Assembly (NCBI RefSeq): GCF_015704865.1
Contig: NZ_JADQTO010000005.1
Coordinates: 106,681 to 170,680, forward strand
Source: Actinoplanes aureus
Lineage (GTDB): Bacteria; Actinomycetota; Actinomycetes; Mycobacteriales; Micromonosporaceae
DNA: 64,000 nucleotides
Reading direction: 5' to 3'
Part shown: one piece after another, positions 33,641-42,212 of the stretch
How positions within the stretch are numbered: the stretch's first letter is position 1
Layout of the letters: each line of letters begins with the position of its first letter
The notes under the pieces: model-generated
Told to the model about the DNA's origin: nothing
Database searches by the model: none
The model's input: the letters and a program-made list of their open reading frames with translations, nothing else
Made by a program: the position numbers and the translations under genes

Positions 33641-34192
33641 GTGCACGAGCAGCCTCTTGAAGGCCCACTCCTCGGCGAGGACGGCACAGTCGGGTATCGC
33701 GGGGTGACGGCTTGTCAGGCGGTCGGGATCAGCTACCGGCAGCTCGACTACTGGGCGCGTACGACGCTTGTCGTGCCGAGCGTCCGCGACGCGTCGGGAT
33801 CCGGGACGCAGCGCCTCTACTCCTTCCGTGACCTGGTGGTTCTCAAGGTGGTGAAGCGCCTGCTGGACGCCGGTGTGTCGCTGCAGAACATCCGCCGGGC
33901 GATCGACACGCTGCGCTCGCGGGGGGTGGACGACCTGGCGGAGATCACGCTGATCTCGGACGGGACGACGGTGTACGAGTGCCGCTCCCCGGAGGAGGTC
34001 GTCGACCTGTTGCAGGGCGGCCAGGGCGTGTTCGGGATCGCGATCGGCGGGGCGTTCAAGGAGATCCAGGGTTCGCTGTCGCACCTGCCCTCGGAGCCGG
34101 CGTCGCCGCAGCCGGTGGGCGTGGACGTGCCGGCCGAGCCGTCCGCGGGTGACGAGCTGGCGGCCCGCCGGGCCCGCCGTCGCGCCGGTTAA
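33641..34192 (+). CDS. MerR-family regulator (Rv1830-like)
   Basis: 183 aa from GTG 33641, preceded by GGGGAGGT. The HTH has VGYRGVTACQAVGISYRQLD, YWARTTLVVPSVRDASGSGT and QRLYSFRDLVVLKVVKRLLD. A C-terminal domain with DGTTVYECRSPEEVVDLLQG and GQGVFGIAIGGAFKEI follows. It closes the garA block. Targets are not visible; mycobacterial Rv1830 affects growth and division. Confidence 0.9.
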   Translation: MHEQPLEGPLLGEDGTVGYRGVTACQAVGISYRQLDYWARTTLVVPSVRDASGSGTQRLYSFRDLVVLKVVKRLLDAGVSLQNIRRAIDTLRSRGVDDLAEITLISDGTTVYECRSPEEVVDLLQGGQGVFGIAIGGAFKEIQGSLSHLPSEPASPQPVGVDVPAEPSAGDELAARRARRRAG

Positions 34193-34219
34193 GGGTCAGT
34201 TTCTGACCTGATTCCGGGG

Positions 34220-34225
34220 TAGCTT
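34220..34225 (+). promoter_or_regulatory. -10 box (TAGCTT) of the uvrA-like gene
   Basis: TAGCTT ends 6 nt before GTG 34232, a leaderless arrangement. Confidence 0.5.
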
Positions 34226-34231
34226 TCCCCG

Positions 34232-36487
34232 GTGACTCACATCGCAGACAGCCACGATGTCATTCAGGTCCGCGGGGCCCGGGAGAACAATCTTCGCGAC
34301 GTGTCGCTGGACGTACCGAAACGCCGGTTGACGGTGTTCACCGGAGTGTCCGGTTCTGGTAAGTCGTCGCTGGTCTTCGGGACCATCGCCGCCGAGTCGC
34401 AGCGGATGATCAACGAGACGTACTCGGCGTTTCTCCAGTCGTTCATGGGCAGTCCGGCCCGGCCGGACGTCGACGCCCTGCACAATCTCAGCGCCGCGAT
34501 CGTGGTGGACCAGGAGCGGATGGGCGCGAACGCCCGGTCGACGCTCGGCACCGCGACGGACGCGTACACGATGTTGCGGATCATCTTCAGCCGGCTCGGG
34601 TCGCCGAGCGCGGGCAGCGCGCTGGCCTACTCGTTCAACGCCGAGGGCATGTGCCCGAACTGTGAGGGCCTGGGCAAGGTCTCCACGATCGACGTGGACC
34701 AGCTGGTCGACCGGTCCAAGTCGATCAACGAGGGCGCGATCACGGTGCCGAACTTCAGCGTCGACGGCTGGTATGTGAAGGCCTACTCGGAGTCCGGCTT
34801 CTTCGACCCCGCCAAGCCGATCCGCGACTTCACCGACGCGGAGATGTCTGACTTTCTCTACAAAGAACAGACAAAAGTCAAGATCAACGGCATCAATACG
34901 ACGTACGAGGGACTCGTTCCCAAGGTGCAGCGGATGTACCTGACGAAGGAGCGGGAGTCGGTGCAGCCGCACATCCGCGCCTTCATCGACCGGGCCGCCA
35001 CCTTCGCCGCCTGCCCGGACTGCGGCGGCACCCGGCTCAAGCCGTCGGTGCTTCAGTCGCGCATCGACGGTCGCAACATCGCCGAGTGCTCGGCCATGCA
35101 GGTCAGCGACCTGGCCGTGTTCCTGGCCGGGATCACCGCGCCGTCGGTCCGTCCGGTCGTGACGAACCTGCGGCACACGCTCGACTCGCTCGTCGAGATC
35201 GGGCTGGGCTACCTGTCGCTGGACCGGGAGTCGGCCACGCTGTCCGGCGGTGAGGCGCAGCGGGTGAAGATGGTGCGCCATCTCGGGTCGAGCCTGACCG
35301 ACATCACGTACGTGTTCGACGAGCCCACGGTGGGCCTGCACCCGCACGACATCCAGCGGATGAACGGGCTGCTGCTGCGCCTGCGCGACAAGGGCAACAC
35401 GGTGCTGGTGGTCGAGCACAAGCCGGAGACGATCGCGATCGCCGATCACGTCGTCGACCTCGGGCCGGGCGCGGGGCCGGGCGGCGGGCGGATCCAGTTC
35501 GAGGGCACGGTCGAGGCACTGCGCGCCAGCGAGTCGCTGACCGGCCGGTATCTGGGGCACCGGGTGTCACTCAAAGACACTTGTCGCGAAAAAACCGGTG
35601 TGATGCCGATTCGCGGCGCCACCACCCACAACCTGCGCGGCGTCGACGTCGACGTTCCCACCGGGGTGCTGACGGTCGTGACCGGGGTGGCCGGCTCCGG
35701 CAAGAGCTCGCTGATCTACGGGTCGCTGCCGCAGCGCGACGGCGTGGTCGTCGTGGACCAGTCGGCGATCCGCGGCTCCCGGCGCAGCAACCCGGCCACG
35801 TACACCGGGCTGCTCGACGCGGTCCGTACCGCGTTCGCCAAGGCCAACAAGGTGAAGGCGTCGCTGTTCAGCGCCAACTCGGAGGGCGCCTGCCCGAACT
35901 GCAAGGGCATCGGCCTGGTCTACATGGACCTGGCGATGATGGCCGGGGTGGCGAGCGTCTGCGAGGAGTGCGAGGGCAAGCGGTTCACCGCCGAGGTGCT
36001 CGGTTACAAGCTGCGCGGCCGGGACATCAGCGAGGTGCTGGCGATGCCGGTCAGCGAGGCCCAGGAGTTCTTCACCGAGAAGCCGGCGCGGGTGGTCCTG
36101 GACCGGCTCGCCGCCGTCGGTCTCGGCTACCTCACCCTCGGCCAGCCGCTGAACACGCTGTCCGGCGGCGAGCGGCAGCGGCTGAAGCTGGCCGTGCACA
36201 TGGGCGGTGGGACGGTTACGTACCTGCTGGACGAGCCGACGACCGGCCTGCACCTGGCCGATGTGGATCAGCTGCTCGCGCTGCTGGACCGGCTCGTCGA
36301 CACCGGCAACACGGTGGTGGTGATCGAGCATCACCTGGCGGTGATGGCCCACGCCGACTGGATCATCGACCTGGGCCCGGGCGCCGGCCAGGACGGGGGT
36401 CAGGTGGTCTTCACGGGTACGCCGTCCGAGCTCGTCGCCAAGTCGGACACGGTGACGGCCGAACACCTGCGCGAATACGTCGCCTGA
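34232..36487 (+). CDS. short UvrA-like ABC ATPase
   Basis: 751 aa versus about 950 for canonical UvrA. It has both ATPase halves: [20 protein letters not shown] with [18 protein letters not shown], and [20 protein letters not shown] with [17 protein letters not shown]. Zinc Cys pairs are in [24 protein letters not shown] and CEECEGKR. The N-terminal insert that binds UvrB is too short, so classic excision repair is unlikely. Similar short proteins give self-resistance to DNA-intercalating antibiotics or lack known roles. It is not near a biosynthetic cluster. Confidence 0.92.
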   Translation: MTHIADSHDVIQVRGARENNLRDVSLDVPKRRLTVFTGVSGSGKSSLVFGTIAAESQRMINETYSAFLQSFMGSPARPDVDALHNLSAAIVVDQERMGANARSTLGTATDAYTMLRIIFSRLGSPSAGSALAYSFNAEGMCPNCEGLGKVSTIDVDQLVDRSKSINEGAITVPNFSVDGWYVKAYSESGFFDPAKPIRDFTDAEMSDFLYKEQTKVKINGINTTYEGLVPKVQRMYLTKERESVQPHIRAFIDRAATFAACPDCGGTRLKPSVLQSRIDGRNIAECSAMQVSDLAVFLAGITAPSVRPVVTNLRHTLDSLVEIGLGYLSLDRESATLSGGEAQRVKMVRHLGSSLTDITYVFDEPTVGLHPHDIQRMNGLLLRLRDKGNTVLVVEHKPETIAIADHVVDLGPGAGPGGGRIQFEGTVEALRASESLTGRYLGHRVSLKDTCREKTGVMPIRGATTHNLRGVDVDVPTGVLTVVTGVAGSGKSSLIYGSLPQRDGVVVVDQSAIRGSRRSNPATYTGLLDAVRTAFAKANKVKASLFSANSEGACPNCKGIGLVYMDLAMMAGVASVCEECEGKRFTAEVLGYKLRGRDISEVLAMPVSEAQEFFTEKPARVVLDRLAAVGLGYLTLGQPLNTLSGGERQRLKLAVHMGGGTVTYLLDEPTTGLHLADVDQLLALLDRLVDTGNTVVVIEHHLAVMAHADWIIDLGPGAGQDGGQVVFTGTPSELVAKSDTVTAEHLREYVA

Positions 36488-36502
36488 CCCCCGCGTGCCA
36501 GG

Positions 36503-37294
36503 TCAGTCCTGCTGGTCGAGGAAGGCCAGCGCGGTCTGCGGGAACAGCGGCGACAGGAACAGGCTGTAGTGGGTGAGGCCGGGCAGGATGGCCAGCGCGT
36601 GGCCACCCTTGGGCCGGCCCTCACCCATCCAGCCGCCGTCCCGCTGCCCGCCGTCGAGCAGCGCGAACACCTCGACGAAGTGCGACGGCGGGCACATGTC
36701 GGCGTCGGCGGCGACGATCATGGTGGGCACCTGGAGGCCACGAACCTCCTCGGTGAAGTCGAAGTCCTCGGCCATCGCCGCGCCGATCTTGTCGAGCAGG
36801 CGGGGGAAGTCCTCCGGGCGGGGCGCGAGCCGCTGGTACGCCTCGTACATCGGGGTCTCCTTCATGAACTCGACGGCGGCCGCATTCACCTGGCCCTGCT
36901 GCTCCAGGATCTCCGGGTAGGTGGCGCTGCGCTTGATGCCGGCCGAAGCGGAGACGCAGCGCCGGATCTTCTGCGGGTGGCGGATGGCCACCTGCATGGC
37001 CACGCCGCCGCCGAGGGAGTAGCCCACCACGTCCGGCTTCTCCAGGCCGAGGTGGTCGATGAGGGCGGCGATGTCGTCGGCGATCAGGGGGATCTCGAGA
37101 GGGCGGTCGATGTCGGCGGTGCGCCCGTGTCCTTGCAGGTCGACGAGGATCACCTGGTGCCCCTCGGTGAACCGGGGCAGGATCGGAGCGAACATCTCGC
37201 CCGAGCCGAGACCGCCGTGCAGCAGGATCAGCGGCCGGCCGGTGCCGTGGATCTCGTAGTAGAGGTTGATCCCGTTGACGTCGGCGTAGGTCAT
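36503..37294 (-). CDS. alpha/beta hydrolase
   Basis: 263 aa from ATG 37294 ([20 protein letters not shown]). [10 protein letters not shown] forms the oxyanion-hole region. The nucleophile elbow is GYSLGGG, and an Asp ([15 protein letters not shown]) and a His near the C-terminus (GLTHYSLF) complete a plausible triad. Substrate unknown. It diverges from the ECF sigma gene across a 103-bp promoter region and may be one of its targets. Confidence 0.9.
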   Translation of the reverse strand: MTYADVNGINLYYEIHGTGRPLILLHGGLGSGEMFAPILPRFTEGHQVILVDLQGHGRTADIDRPLEIPLIADDIAALIDHLGLEKPDVVGYSLGGGVAMQVAIRHPQKIRRCVSASAGIKRSATYPEILEQQGQVNAAAVEFMKETPMYEAYQRLAPRPEDFPRLLDKIGAAMAEDFDFTEEVRGLQVPTMIVAADADMCPPSHFVEVFALLDGGQRDGGWMGEGRPKGGHALAILPGLTHYSLFLSPLFPQTALAFLDQQD

Positions 37295-37384
37295 GACGCG
37301 CTCCTTGCGAGTAGTGGTGACGACGGGTAGACCAGCCGGGTGCCAAGGACTCATCGCGGGTAGCGAAGAAAATTTGAACTCGGC

Positions 37385-37390
37385 TAGGTT
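37385..37390 (+). promoter_or_regulatory. -10 box (TAGGTT) of the ECF sigma gene
   Basis: TAGGTT ends 7 nt before GTG 37398. The same TAGGTTCGGC decamer precedes the DUF1707 gene at 48340. Confidence 0.5.
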
Positions 37391-37397
37391 CGGCTTC

Positions 37398-38357
37398 GTG
37401 AGTGATGTCGCGGCGCAGCTTGAGACGTTCCGGCCGGAGTTGACCGGCTACTGCTACCGGATGCTCGGGTCCAGCTTCGAGGCCGAGGACGCCGTGCAGG
37501 ACACGATGATCCGGGCCTGGAAGGGGATCGACGGCTTCGAGGGCCGGTCGGCGCTGCGGTCCTGGCTGTACCGGATCGCCACCAACGTGTGCCTGACCAT
37601 GCTGGGCAGCGCCCAGCGGCGGGTGCGGCCGATGGACCTGGGGCCGGCCGGGTCCGGGCACGCCACGCATCCCGGCGAGCCGCGCCCGGAGGAGATCTGG
37701 GTGGGCCCGGTGCCGGACGAGCGGGTGCTGCCCGAGGCCAGCGACCCGGCGAACGTGATCGCGGCGCGGGAGTCGATCCGGCTGGCGTTCGTGGCCGCAT
37801 TGCAGCACCTGCCGGCCAAGCAGCGAGCCGTGCTGATCCTGCGCGAGGTCCTCGCCTGGTCGGCGCAGGAGGTGGCGGAGCTGCTGGAGACCTCGGTGGC
37901 GAGCGTGAACAGCGCGTTGCAGCGGGCGCGGGCGACGATCGCCGCCGCCGACACCGCCGCGGACGTGTATCAGCCCCTCGACGAGGAGCAGAAGGCGCTG
38001 CTGGGCCGGTATGTGCAGGCCTTCGAGGCGTACGACCTGACGGCGCTGACGGCGCTGCTGCACGAGGACGCGACGCTGTCGATGCCGCCGCTGCCGCTGT
38101 GGCTGCGCGGCCCCGACGACATCACCGCGTGGATGGAGGGCACCGGCAGCGGCTGCCGTGGTTCGCGGCTGGTTCCGGTGGTGGCCAACGGGCTGCCGGC
38201 GTTCGGCCAGTACCGGTGCAGCCCGAGCGGCTCCGGGCACGACCCGTGGGCGCTGATCGTTCTGGAGATCGCGAACGGGCGGATCAGCGGGGTGAACAAC
38301 TTCCTGGACACCGCGACGCTGTTCCCGCTGTTCGGGCTGCCGGCGCACCTGGACTGA
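37398..38357 (+). CDS. ECF sigma factor with SnoaL-like C-terminal domain (SigG/TIGR02960 type)
   Basis: 319 aa. Region 2 is [40 protein letters not shown] and [16 protein letters not shown]. Region 4 is [20 protein letters not shown] with [20 protein letters not shown]. The last 120 residues ([38 protein letters not shown]) form an NTF2/SnoaL-like domain that in this group modulates sigma activity instead of a separate anti-sigma factor. No anti-sigma gene is adjacent. Confidence 0.92.
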   Translation: MSDVAAQLETFRPELTGYCYRMLGSSFEAEDAVQDTMIRAWKGIDGFEGRSALRSWLYRIATNVCLTMLGSAQRRVRPMDLGPAGSGHATHPGEPRPEEIWVGPVPDERVLPEASDPANVIAARESIRLAFVAALQHLPAKQRAVLILREVLAWSAQEVAELLETSVASVNSALQRARATIAAADTAADVYQPLDEEQKALLGRYVQAFEAYDLTALTALLHEDATLSMPPLPLWLRGPDDITAWMEGTGSGCRGSRLVPVVANGLPAFGQYRCSPSGSGHDPWALIVLEIANGRISGVNNFLDTATLFPLFGLPAHLD

Positions 38358-38364
38358 GACCGGG

Positions 38365-38826
38365 ATGGCTGTGGGGGCCGTGATCTGGGTGATCGGCGTC
38401 GTCCTGCTCGGCGGCGCCGCGCTCCTGCTGCCGGCCCTCACCGCCCATCGGCGGCGCAACCCGCAACGCCCGCCGCAACGCCCGCCGGCCGGGCCGCCGG
38501 CGCAGGCGGTCACCGCCGAACGGTACGAGATCGTCGTGGACGACGACGGCCTGACGGTACGGGTACGCGGCTACGGCTACGCCACGGACTGGGCGCAGCG
38601 CTGCCGGTTGTGCTGGGACGAGGTCGTGTCGCTGGTCCTGGACACCGGCACCTACGACAGCATCGTCTCGCTGTACGCGACGACCCGCGGCGATCACTTC
38701 CACACGCACCTGGTGGACGGCAGCGCGTTCAGCCGTGACCAGTGGACGTCGCTGCGGGCGGTGATCGCCGCGCGGACCGGTGGCCGGATCGACCTCGACC
38801 TCGGCCCGCTCGACGGCCGGGCCTGA
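38365..38826 (+). CDS. hypothetical membrane-anchored protein
   Basis: 153 aa, 7 nt after the sigma gene. It starts VIWVIGVVLLGGAALLLPAL (TM, about 6-25), then a basic Pro-rich linker and a soluble domain (ERYEIVVDDDGLTVRVRGYG, CRLCWDEVVSLVLDTGTYDS). The 'yat-W...W.eV..L' pattern resembles a PH-like fold, but I cannot assign it. Co-transcription with the sigma gene is likely. Confidence 0.65.
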   Translation: MAVGAVIWVIGVVLLGGAALLLPALTAHRRRNPQRPPQRPPAGPPAQAVTAERYEIVVDDDGLTVRVRGYGYATDWAQRCRLCWDEVVSLVLDTGTYDSIVSLYATTRGDHFHTHLVDGSAFSRDQWTSLRAVIAARTGGRIDLDLGPLDGRA

Positions 38827-38828
38827 CG

Positions 38829-39098
38829 TCACGGGTCGCCGGGGCCCAGGCCGAGCAGGTTCAGCAGACCGACCAGGTCGGGCCCGGCACCCGTGACGAC
38901 CAGCCGGGATCCGTGCCGCCGGGCGGTGAGCCGCAGCCGGGCGACGGCCTCGGCCGTCACCACGTCCGGCCGGGCCACCGCCACGTCTATGACCACGACC
39001 CGGGCGGGGTGGTCGCGCAGCAGCAGGGCGAGGTCGGCGCAGAGTGCCGGGATGTCCGCGCGCGTGAGGGTCGCGCCGACCGCGAGAGTGGCCGTCAT
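38829..39098 (-). CDS. STAS-like protein without the phosphorylatable serine
   Basis: 89 aa. The layout (MTATLAVGATLTRADIPALC, ARVVVIDVAVARPDVVTAEA, LRLTARRHGSRLVVTGAGPD) follows a STAS domain, but the DSSG loop is replaced by DVVTAE. It therefore could not be switched by serine phosphorylation at the usual site. Its stop is 3 nt from the stop of the convergent gene. Confidence 0.65.
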   Translation of the reverse strand: MTATLAVGATLTRADIPALCADLALLLRDHPARVVVIDVAVARPDVVTAEAVARLRLTARRHGSRLVVTGAGPDLVGLLNLLGLGPGDP

Positions 39099-39142
39099 GT
39101 GAGTACAGACCGTCCGGCGGCCGCGAACTCATCGGCATTCCC

Positions 39143-39491
39143 TTGAAGAAGGAATGGGAGCGGGACCGCAACGCGCAGGCGGCGATCTGGGACGTCGGCC
39201 AGCAGTTGCCGTGGGTGCAGGGGCGCAGCTTCGCGACGGTCAGCGGCGCCGTCTACGACGCGGTCAACCATGCGCACCTTCTTCGGCCGCGACCGGGTTC
39301 CGTTCAGCGCCTACAGCGTGGCGTCCGGGACGACGCGGCACTTCGCCGGCTTCTCCCAGGCCGTCGACGAGGTGGTCGACGCCCGGGTCTGGGGTGGCAT
39401 CCACTTCCGCACCGCCAGCGCGCAGGGCCGCGAGCTGGGTGAGGCGGTCAATGCCTGGTCTACCGCCCGCCACTTCCGGCCGCGCCGATGA
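39143..39491 (+). pseudogene. remnant of a vanadium-haloperoxidase/PAP2-like gene, internally deleted
   Basis: In one frame 39143-39272 encodes MKKEWERDRNAQAAIWDVGQ and GRSFATVSGAVYDAVNHA, resembling the N-terminal 'A.vhiAvyDAvna' helix of PAP2 haloperoxidase-like proteins. From 39270 another frame gives RTFFGRDRVPFSAYS, TTRHFAGFSQAVDEVVDARV and WGGIHFRTASAQG, the typical C-terminal region of the same family. The central region with the phosphate/vanadate-binding Arg and His residues is missing, and the two parts are out of frame. Its 3' end overlaps the asnB end. Confidence 0.6.
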
Positions 39492-41367
39492 GGCCGGAGG
39501 AACCGATCGACCGTTCCACCTTGATCGCGTGCCACAGGCAGAACATCGCGACCGTCCACACCTTGCGGGAGCGGTCGGCCTCGCCGCGCCGGTGTTCGGC
39601 CAGCAGCCCGCGCGCATAGGACAGGTCCAGCAGGTGCCCGGCCTGCGAGCCGGCGAACAGCTCGTCCACCCAGTCACCGATCGGGCCGCGCAGCCACACC
39701 CGGGTCGGGGTGGGGAAGCCGAGTTTACGGTTGGAGCGCACCGACTCGGGCACGATGCCGCGCATCGCCTCGCGCAGGGCGTGTTTGGTGGTGCGGGTGC
39801 CGGCCGGCAGTTTCAGCTCGGTGGGCAGTCCGGCGGCGGCCGCGTACACCTGCTGGTCCAGGAAGGGCACCCGCAGCTCCAGGCTGTGCGCCATGGACAT
39901 CCGGTCGGCCTTGGTCAGGATGTCGCCGGGCAGCCAGGTGTGCAGGTCGACGTACTGCATGGAGGCGACGTCGTCGACGTCGGCGGTCTCGGCGTACAGG
40001 TGGGCGGTGATCGCGGTGTGCGGCTGCGCGGTGTAGCGCAGCAGCCGCGCCTTCTCCGCCGGATCGAAGATCCGGGCGTTGCCGTAGTAGCGCTGCTCGA
40101 TCGGGGTGGTGCCGCGTTCCAGGAAGGAGCGGCCCTTGACGCCCTCGGGCAGCACGTCGGCGAGGTGGCGCAGGCCGCGCTTCATCCCGGCCGGGAGCCG
40201 GTCGACACCGGCCAGCGACAGCGGCTCGCGGTAGATGGTGTAGCCGCCGAACAGCTCGTCGGAACCCTCCCCGGAGAGCACGACGGTGACGTGGCGCGAG
40301 GCCGTCCGGCACAGGAAGTAGAGCGGGATCAGGGACGGGTCGGCGATCGGGTCGTCGAGCAACGAGATGATCTCCGGCAGGGCGGCGATCACGTCGGACT
40401 CGGAGACCACGGTCGGGGTGAGGCGTACGCCCAGCTGGTCCGCGGTGTCCTGGGCGACCTCGATCTCGGAGTAGCCCTGATCGGCGAACCCGGCGGTGAA
40501 GGTGTGCAGGTCCGGGCGGTTCCGGGCGGCCAGGGCGACGATCGCGGACGAGTCGACGCCGCTGGACAGGAACGCGCCGACCGGCACGTCGGCCTGCAGA
40601 TGGTGGCGGACGCTGGCGGTCAACGCGTCCTGGACGGCCTGGTAGGCGGCTTCCGGCTGGACACGCAGCGGGCGCAGCGACGGCCGGAACCAGCGGTGTA
40701 CGCGTACGCCGCCGCCCGGGGTCCAGACCAGGCGGTGGCCGGGCGGCAGGCGGCGGATGTGCCGGTGCAGGGTGAGCGGGTCGGGCACGTACTGGAAGGT
40801 CAGGTAGTGCGCGAGCGCGTCGGTGTCCAGCCCGCCCGCGGCACCGGCGGCGAACGGGTCGAGGGCCTTGCGTTCACTGGCCAGGAACAGCCCGTCGGCG
40901 GTTTCCAGCAGGTAGAGGGGCTTGATGCCGAAGGCGTCGCGGGCGGCGTGCACTGTACCGGTGCGGTGGTCGTAGGCGACGAACGCGAACATGCCGCGCA
41001 GCCGGGGCAGCGCTGCCTCACCCCAGTAGTGGAAGGCGGCGGCCAGGACCTCGCTGTCGCCGTCGGTGGCGAACTCGGCGCGGTGCTCGCGGACCAGCTC
41101 GGCGCGCAGCTCCCGGTAGTTGTAGATCTCGCCGTTGAACAGCACGGTCCAGCGGCCGGCGTAGTGCAGCGGCTGGGCGGAGTGCTCCCGGTCGATGACG
41201 GCCAGGCGGTTGAAGCCGAACGCGTACCCGTCGCCGTAGTCGATGCGGGTGTCGTCGGGGCCGCGGTGGCGCATGGTCTGCAGCGCGGCGGCGAAGGCGG
41301 CCGCCGTGTCCGCGTCCGGCGGGCCGGCGTCGGGCCGGCTACTGACGAAAGCGCTCAGACCACACAT
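39460..41367 (-). CDS. asnB: asparagine synthase (glutamine-hydrolysing)
   Basis: 635 aa. After Met, Cys2 (MCGLSAFVSS) is the class II glutaminase nucleophile; MRHRGPDDTRIDYGDGYAFG and LFNGEIYNYRELRAELVREH complete that domain. The synthase half has the ATP-pyrophosphatase loop FLSSGVDSSAIVALAARNRP and VVLSGEGSDELFGGYTIYRE. The enzyme amidates aspartate, or a related carboxylate in secondary-metabolite versions, using ATP and glutamine. No peptide-synthetase context is seen. Confidence 0.95.
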   Translation of the reverse strand: MCGLSAFVSSRPDAGPPDADTAAAFAAALQTMRHRGPDDTRIDYGDGYAFGFNRLAVIDREHSAQPLHYAGRWTVLFNGEIYNYRELRAELVREHRAEFATDGDSEVLAAAFHYWGEAALPRLRGMFAFVAYDHRTGTVHAARDAFGIKPLYLLETADGLFLASERKALDPFAAGAAGGLDTDALAHYLTFQYVPDPLTLHRHIRRLPPGHRLVWTPGGGVRVHRWFRPSLRPLRVQPEAAYQAVQDALTASVRHHLQADVPVGAFLSSGVDSSAIVALAARNRPDLHTFTAGFADQGYSEIEVAQDTADQLGVRLTPTVVSESDVIAALPEIISLLDDPIADPSLIPLYFLCRTASRHVTVVLSGEGSDELFGGYTIYREPLSLAGVDRLPAGMKRGLRHLADVLPEGVKGRSFLERGTTPIEQRYYGNARIFDPAEKARLLRYTAQPHTAITAHLYAETADVDDVASMQYVDLHTWLPGDILTKADRMSMAHSLELRVPFLDQQVYAAAAGLPTELKLPAGTRTTKHALREAMRGIVPESVRSNRKLGFPTPTRVWLRGPIGDWVDELFAGSQAGHLLDLSYARGLLAEHRRGEADRSRKVWTVAMFCLWHAIKVERSIGSSGLIGAAGSGGR

Positions 41368-41531
41368 CGGAAGCCTCCAGCTCGGGTGAGGGGAGGCGAC
41401 GGTAGGCAGCGACCTGTGAAGATCTCGTGCGGTTGTGTGCCGGTTCCGGCGCCCCGCCGGAACCGGGCGGGTTCTTCACCGGAACCTGACATTCCTTGGT
41501 GCGGTGGACCCCCTGGGTGAGAATGCGATCC

Positions 41532-42212
41532 GTGACCGCCCGCATCCTTGTCGCCGACGACGACCCGAAGCACGCGCAGCTGATCCGCCTGTACCTGGAG
41601 CGGGAGGGGCATCAGGTGCTTACCGTGGGTGATGGCCGGGCGGCGCTGGAGCAGGCCCGCGCACGGAAGCCGGACCTGGTCGTGCTGGACGTGATGATGC
41701 CGCTCGTCGACGGGCTGGACGTGTGCCGGATCCTGCGGGCCGAGTCGGACGTGGCGATCGTGATGGTCACCGCCCGGTCGGCGGAGAACGACATGCTGCT
41801 CGGGCTGGACATCGGCGCCGACGACTACCTGAGCAAGCCGGTCAGTCCCCGCGAGCTGACCGCCCGGATCCGGGCGCTGCTGCGCCGCACCCGCGGCGGC
41901 GAGCCCGCCGAGGTGCTGCGGGTGGGCGGCCTGGAGGTGGACGCACCCCGGTTCGAGGTACGCGTCGACGACACCCCGATCCGGCTGACCGCCAAGGAGT
42001 TCGGCATCGTCGAGTTGCTGGCCCGTGAACCGGGCCGGGTGTTCACCCGCGGGCAGATCCTGGACAAGGTGTTCGGCTTCGAGAACGACGTGTCCGAGCG
42101 GACCGTCGACGCGCACGTGGTCAACCTGCGCCGCAAGATCGAGAAGAATCCGGCCGAGCCGCAGTACGTGCAGACCGTCTACGGGCGCGGCTACCGGATG
42201 GCCGAGCGGTGA
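41532..42212 (+). CDS. OmpR-family response regulator
   Basis: 226 aa from GTG 41532 (MTARILVADDDPKHAQLIRL). The receiver has the acidic pair DDD, phospho-acceptor Asp53 in VVLDVMMPLVDG, Thr in VMVTARS and Lys in DDYLSKPVS. The winged-helix output has IRLTAKEFGIVELLAREPGR, VFTRGQILDKVFGF and VDAHVVNLRRKIEKNPAEPQ. It overlaps its kinase by 4 nt. Confidence 0.96.
   Translation: MTARILVADDDPKHAQLIRLYLEREGHQVLTVGDGRAALEQARARKPDLVVLDVMMPLVDGLDVCRILRAESDVAIVMVTARSAENDMLLGLDIGADDYLSKPVSPRELTARIRALLRRTRGGEPAEVLRVGGLEVDAPRFEVRVDDTPIRLTAKEFGIVELLAREPGRVFTRGQILDKVFGFENDVSERTVDAHVVNLRRKIEKNPAEPQYVQTVYGRGYRMAER

Noticed and set aside
39154..41520. 788-codon plus-strand frame opposite asnB
   Set aside because: asnB is complete with catalytic Cys2 and synthase motifs; the opposite frame has no recognisable domain.
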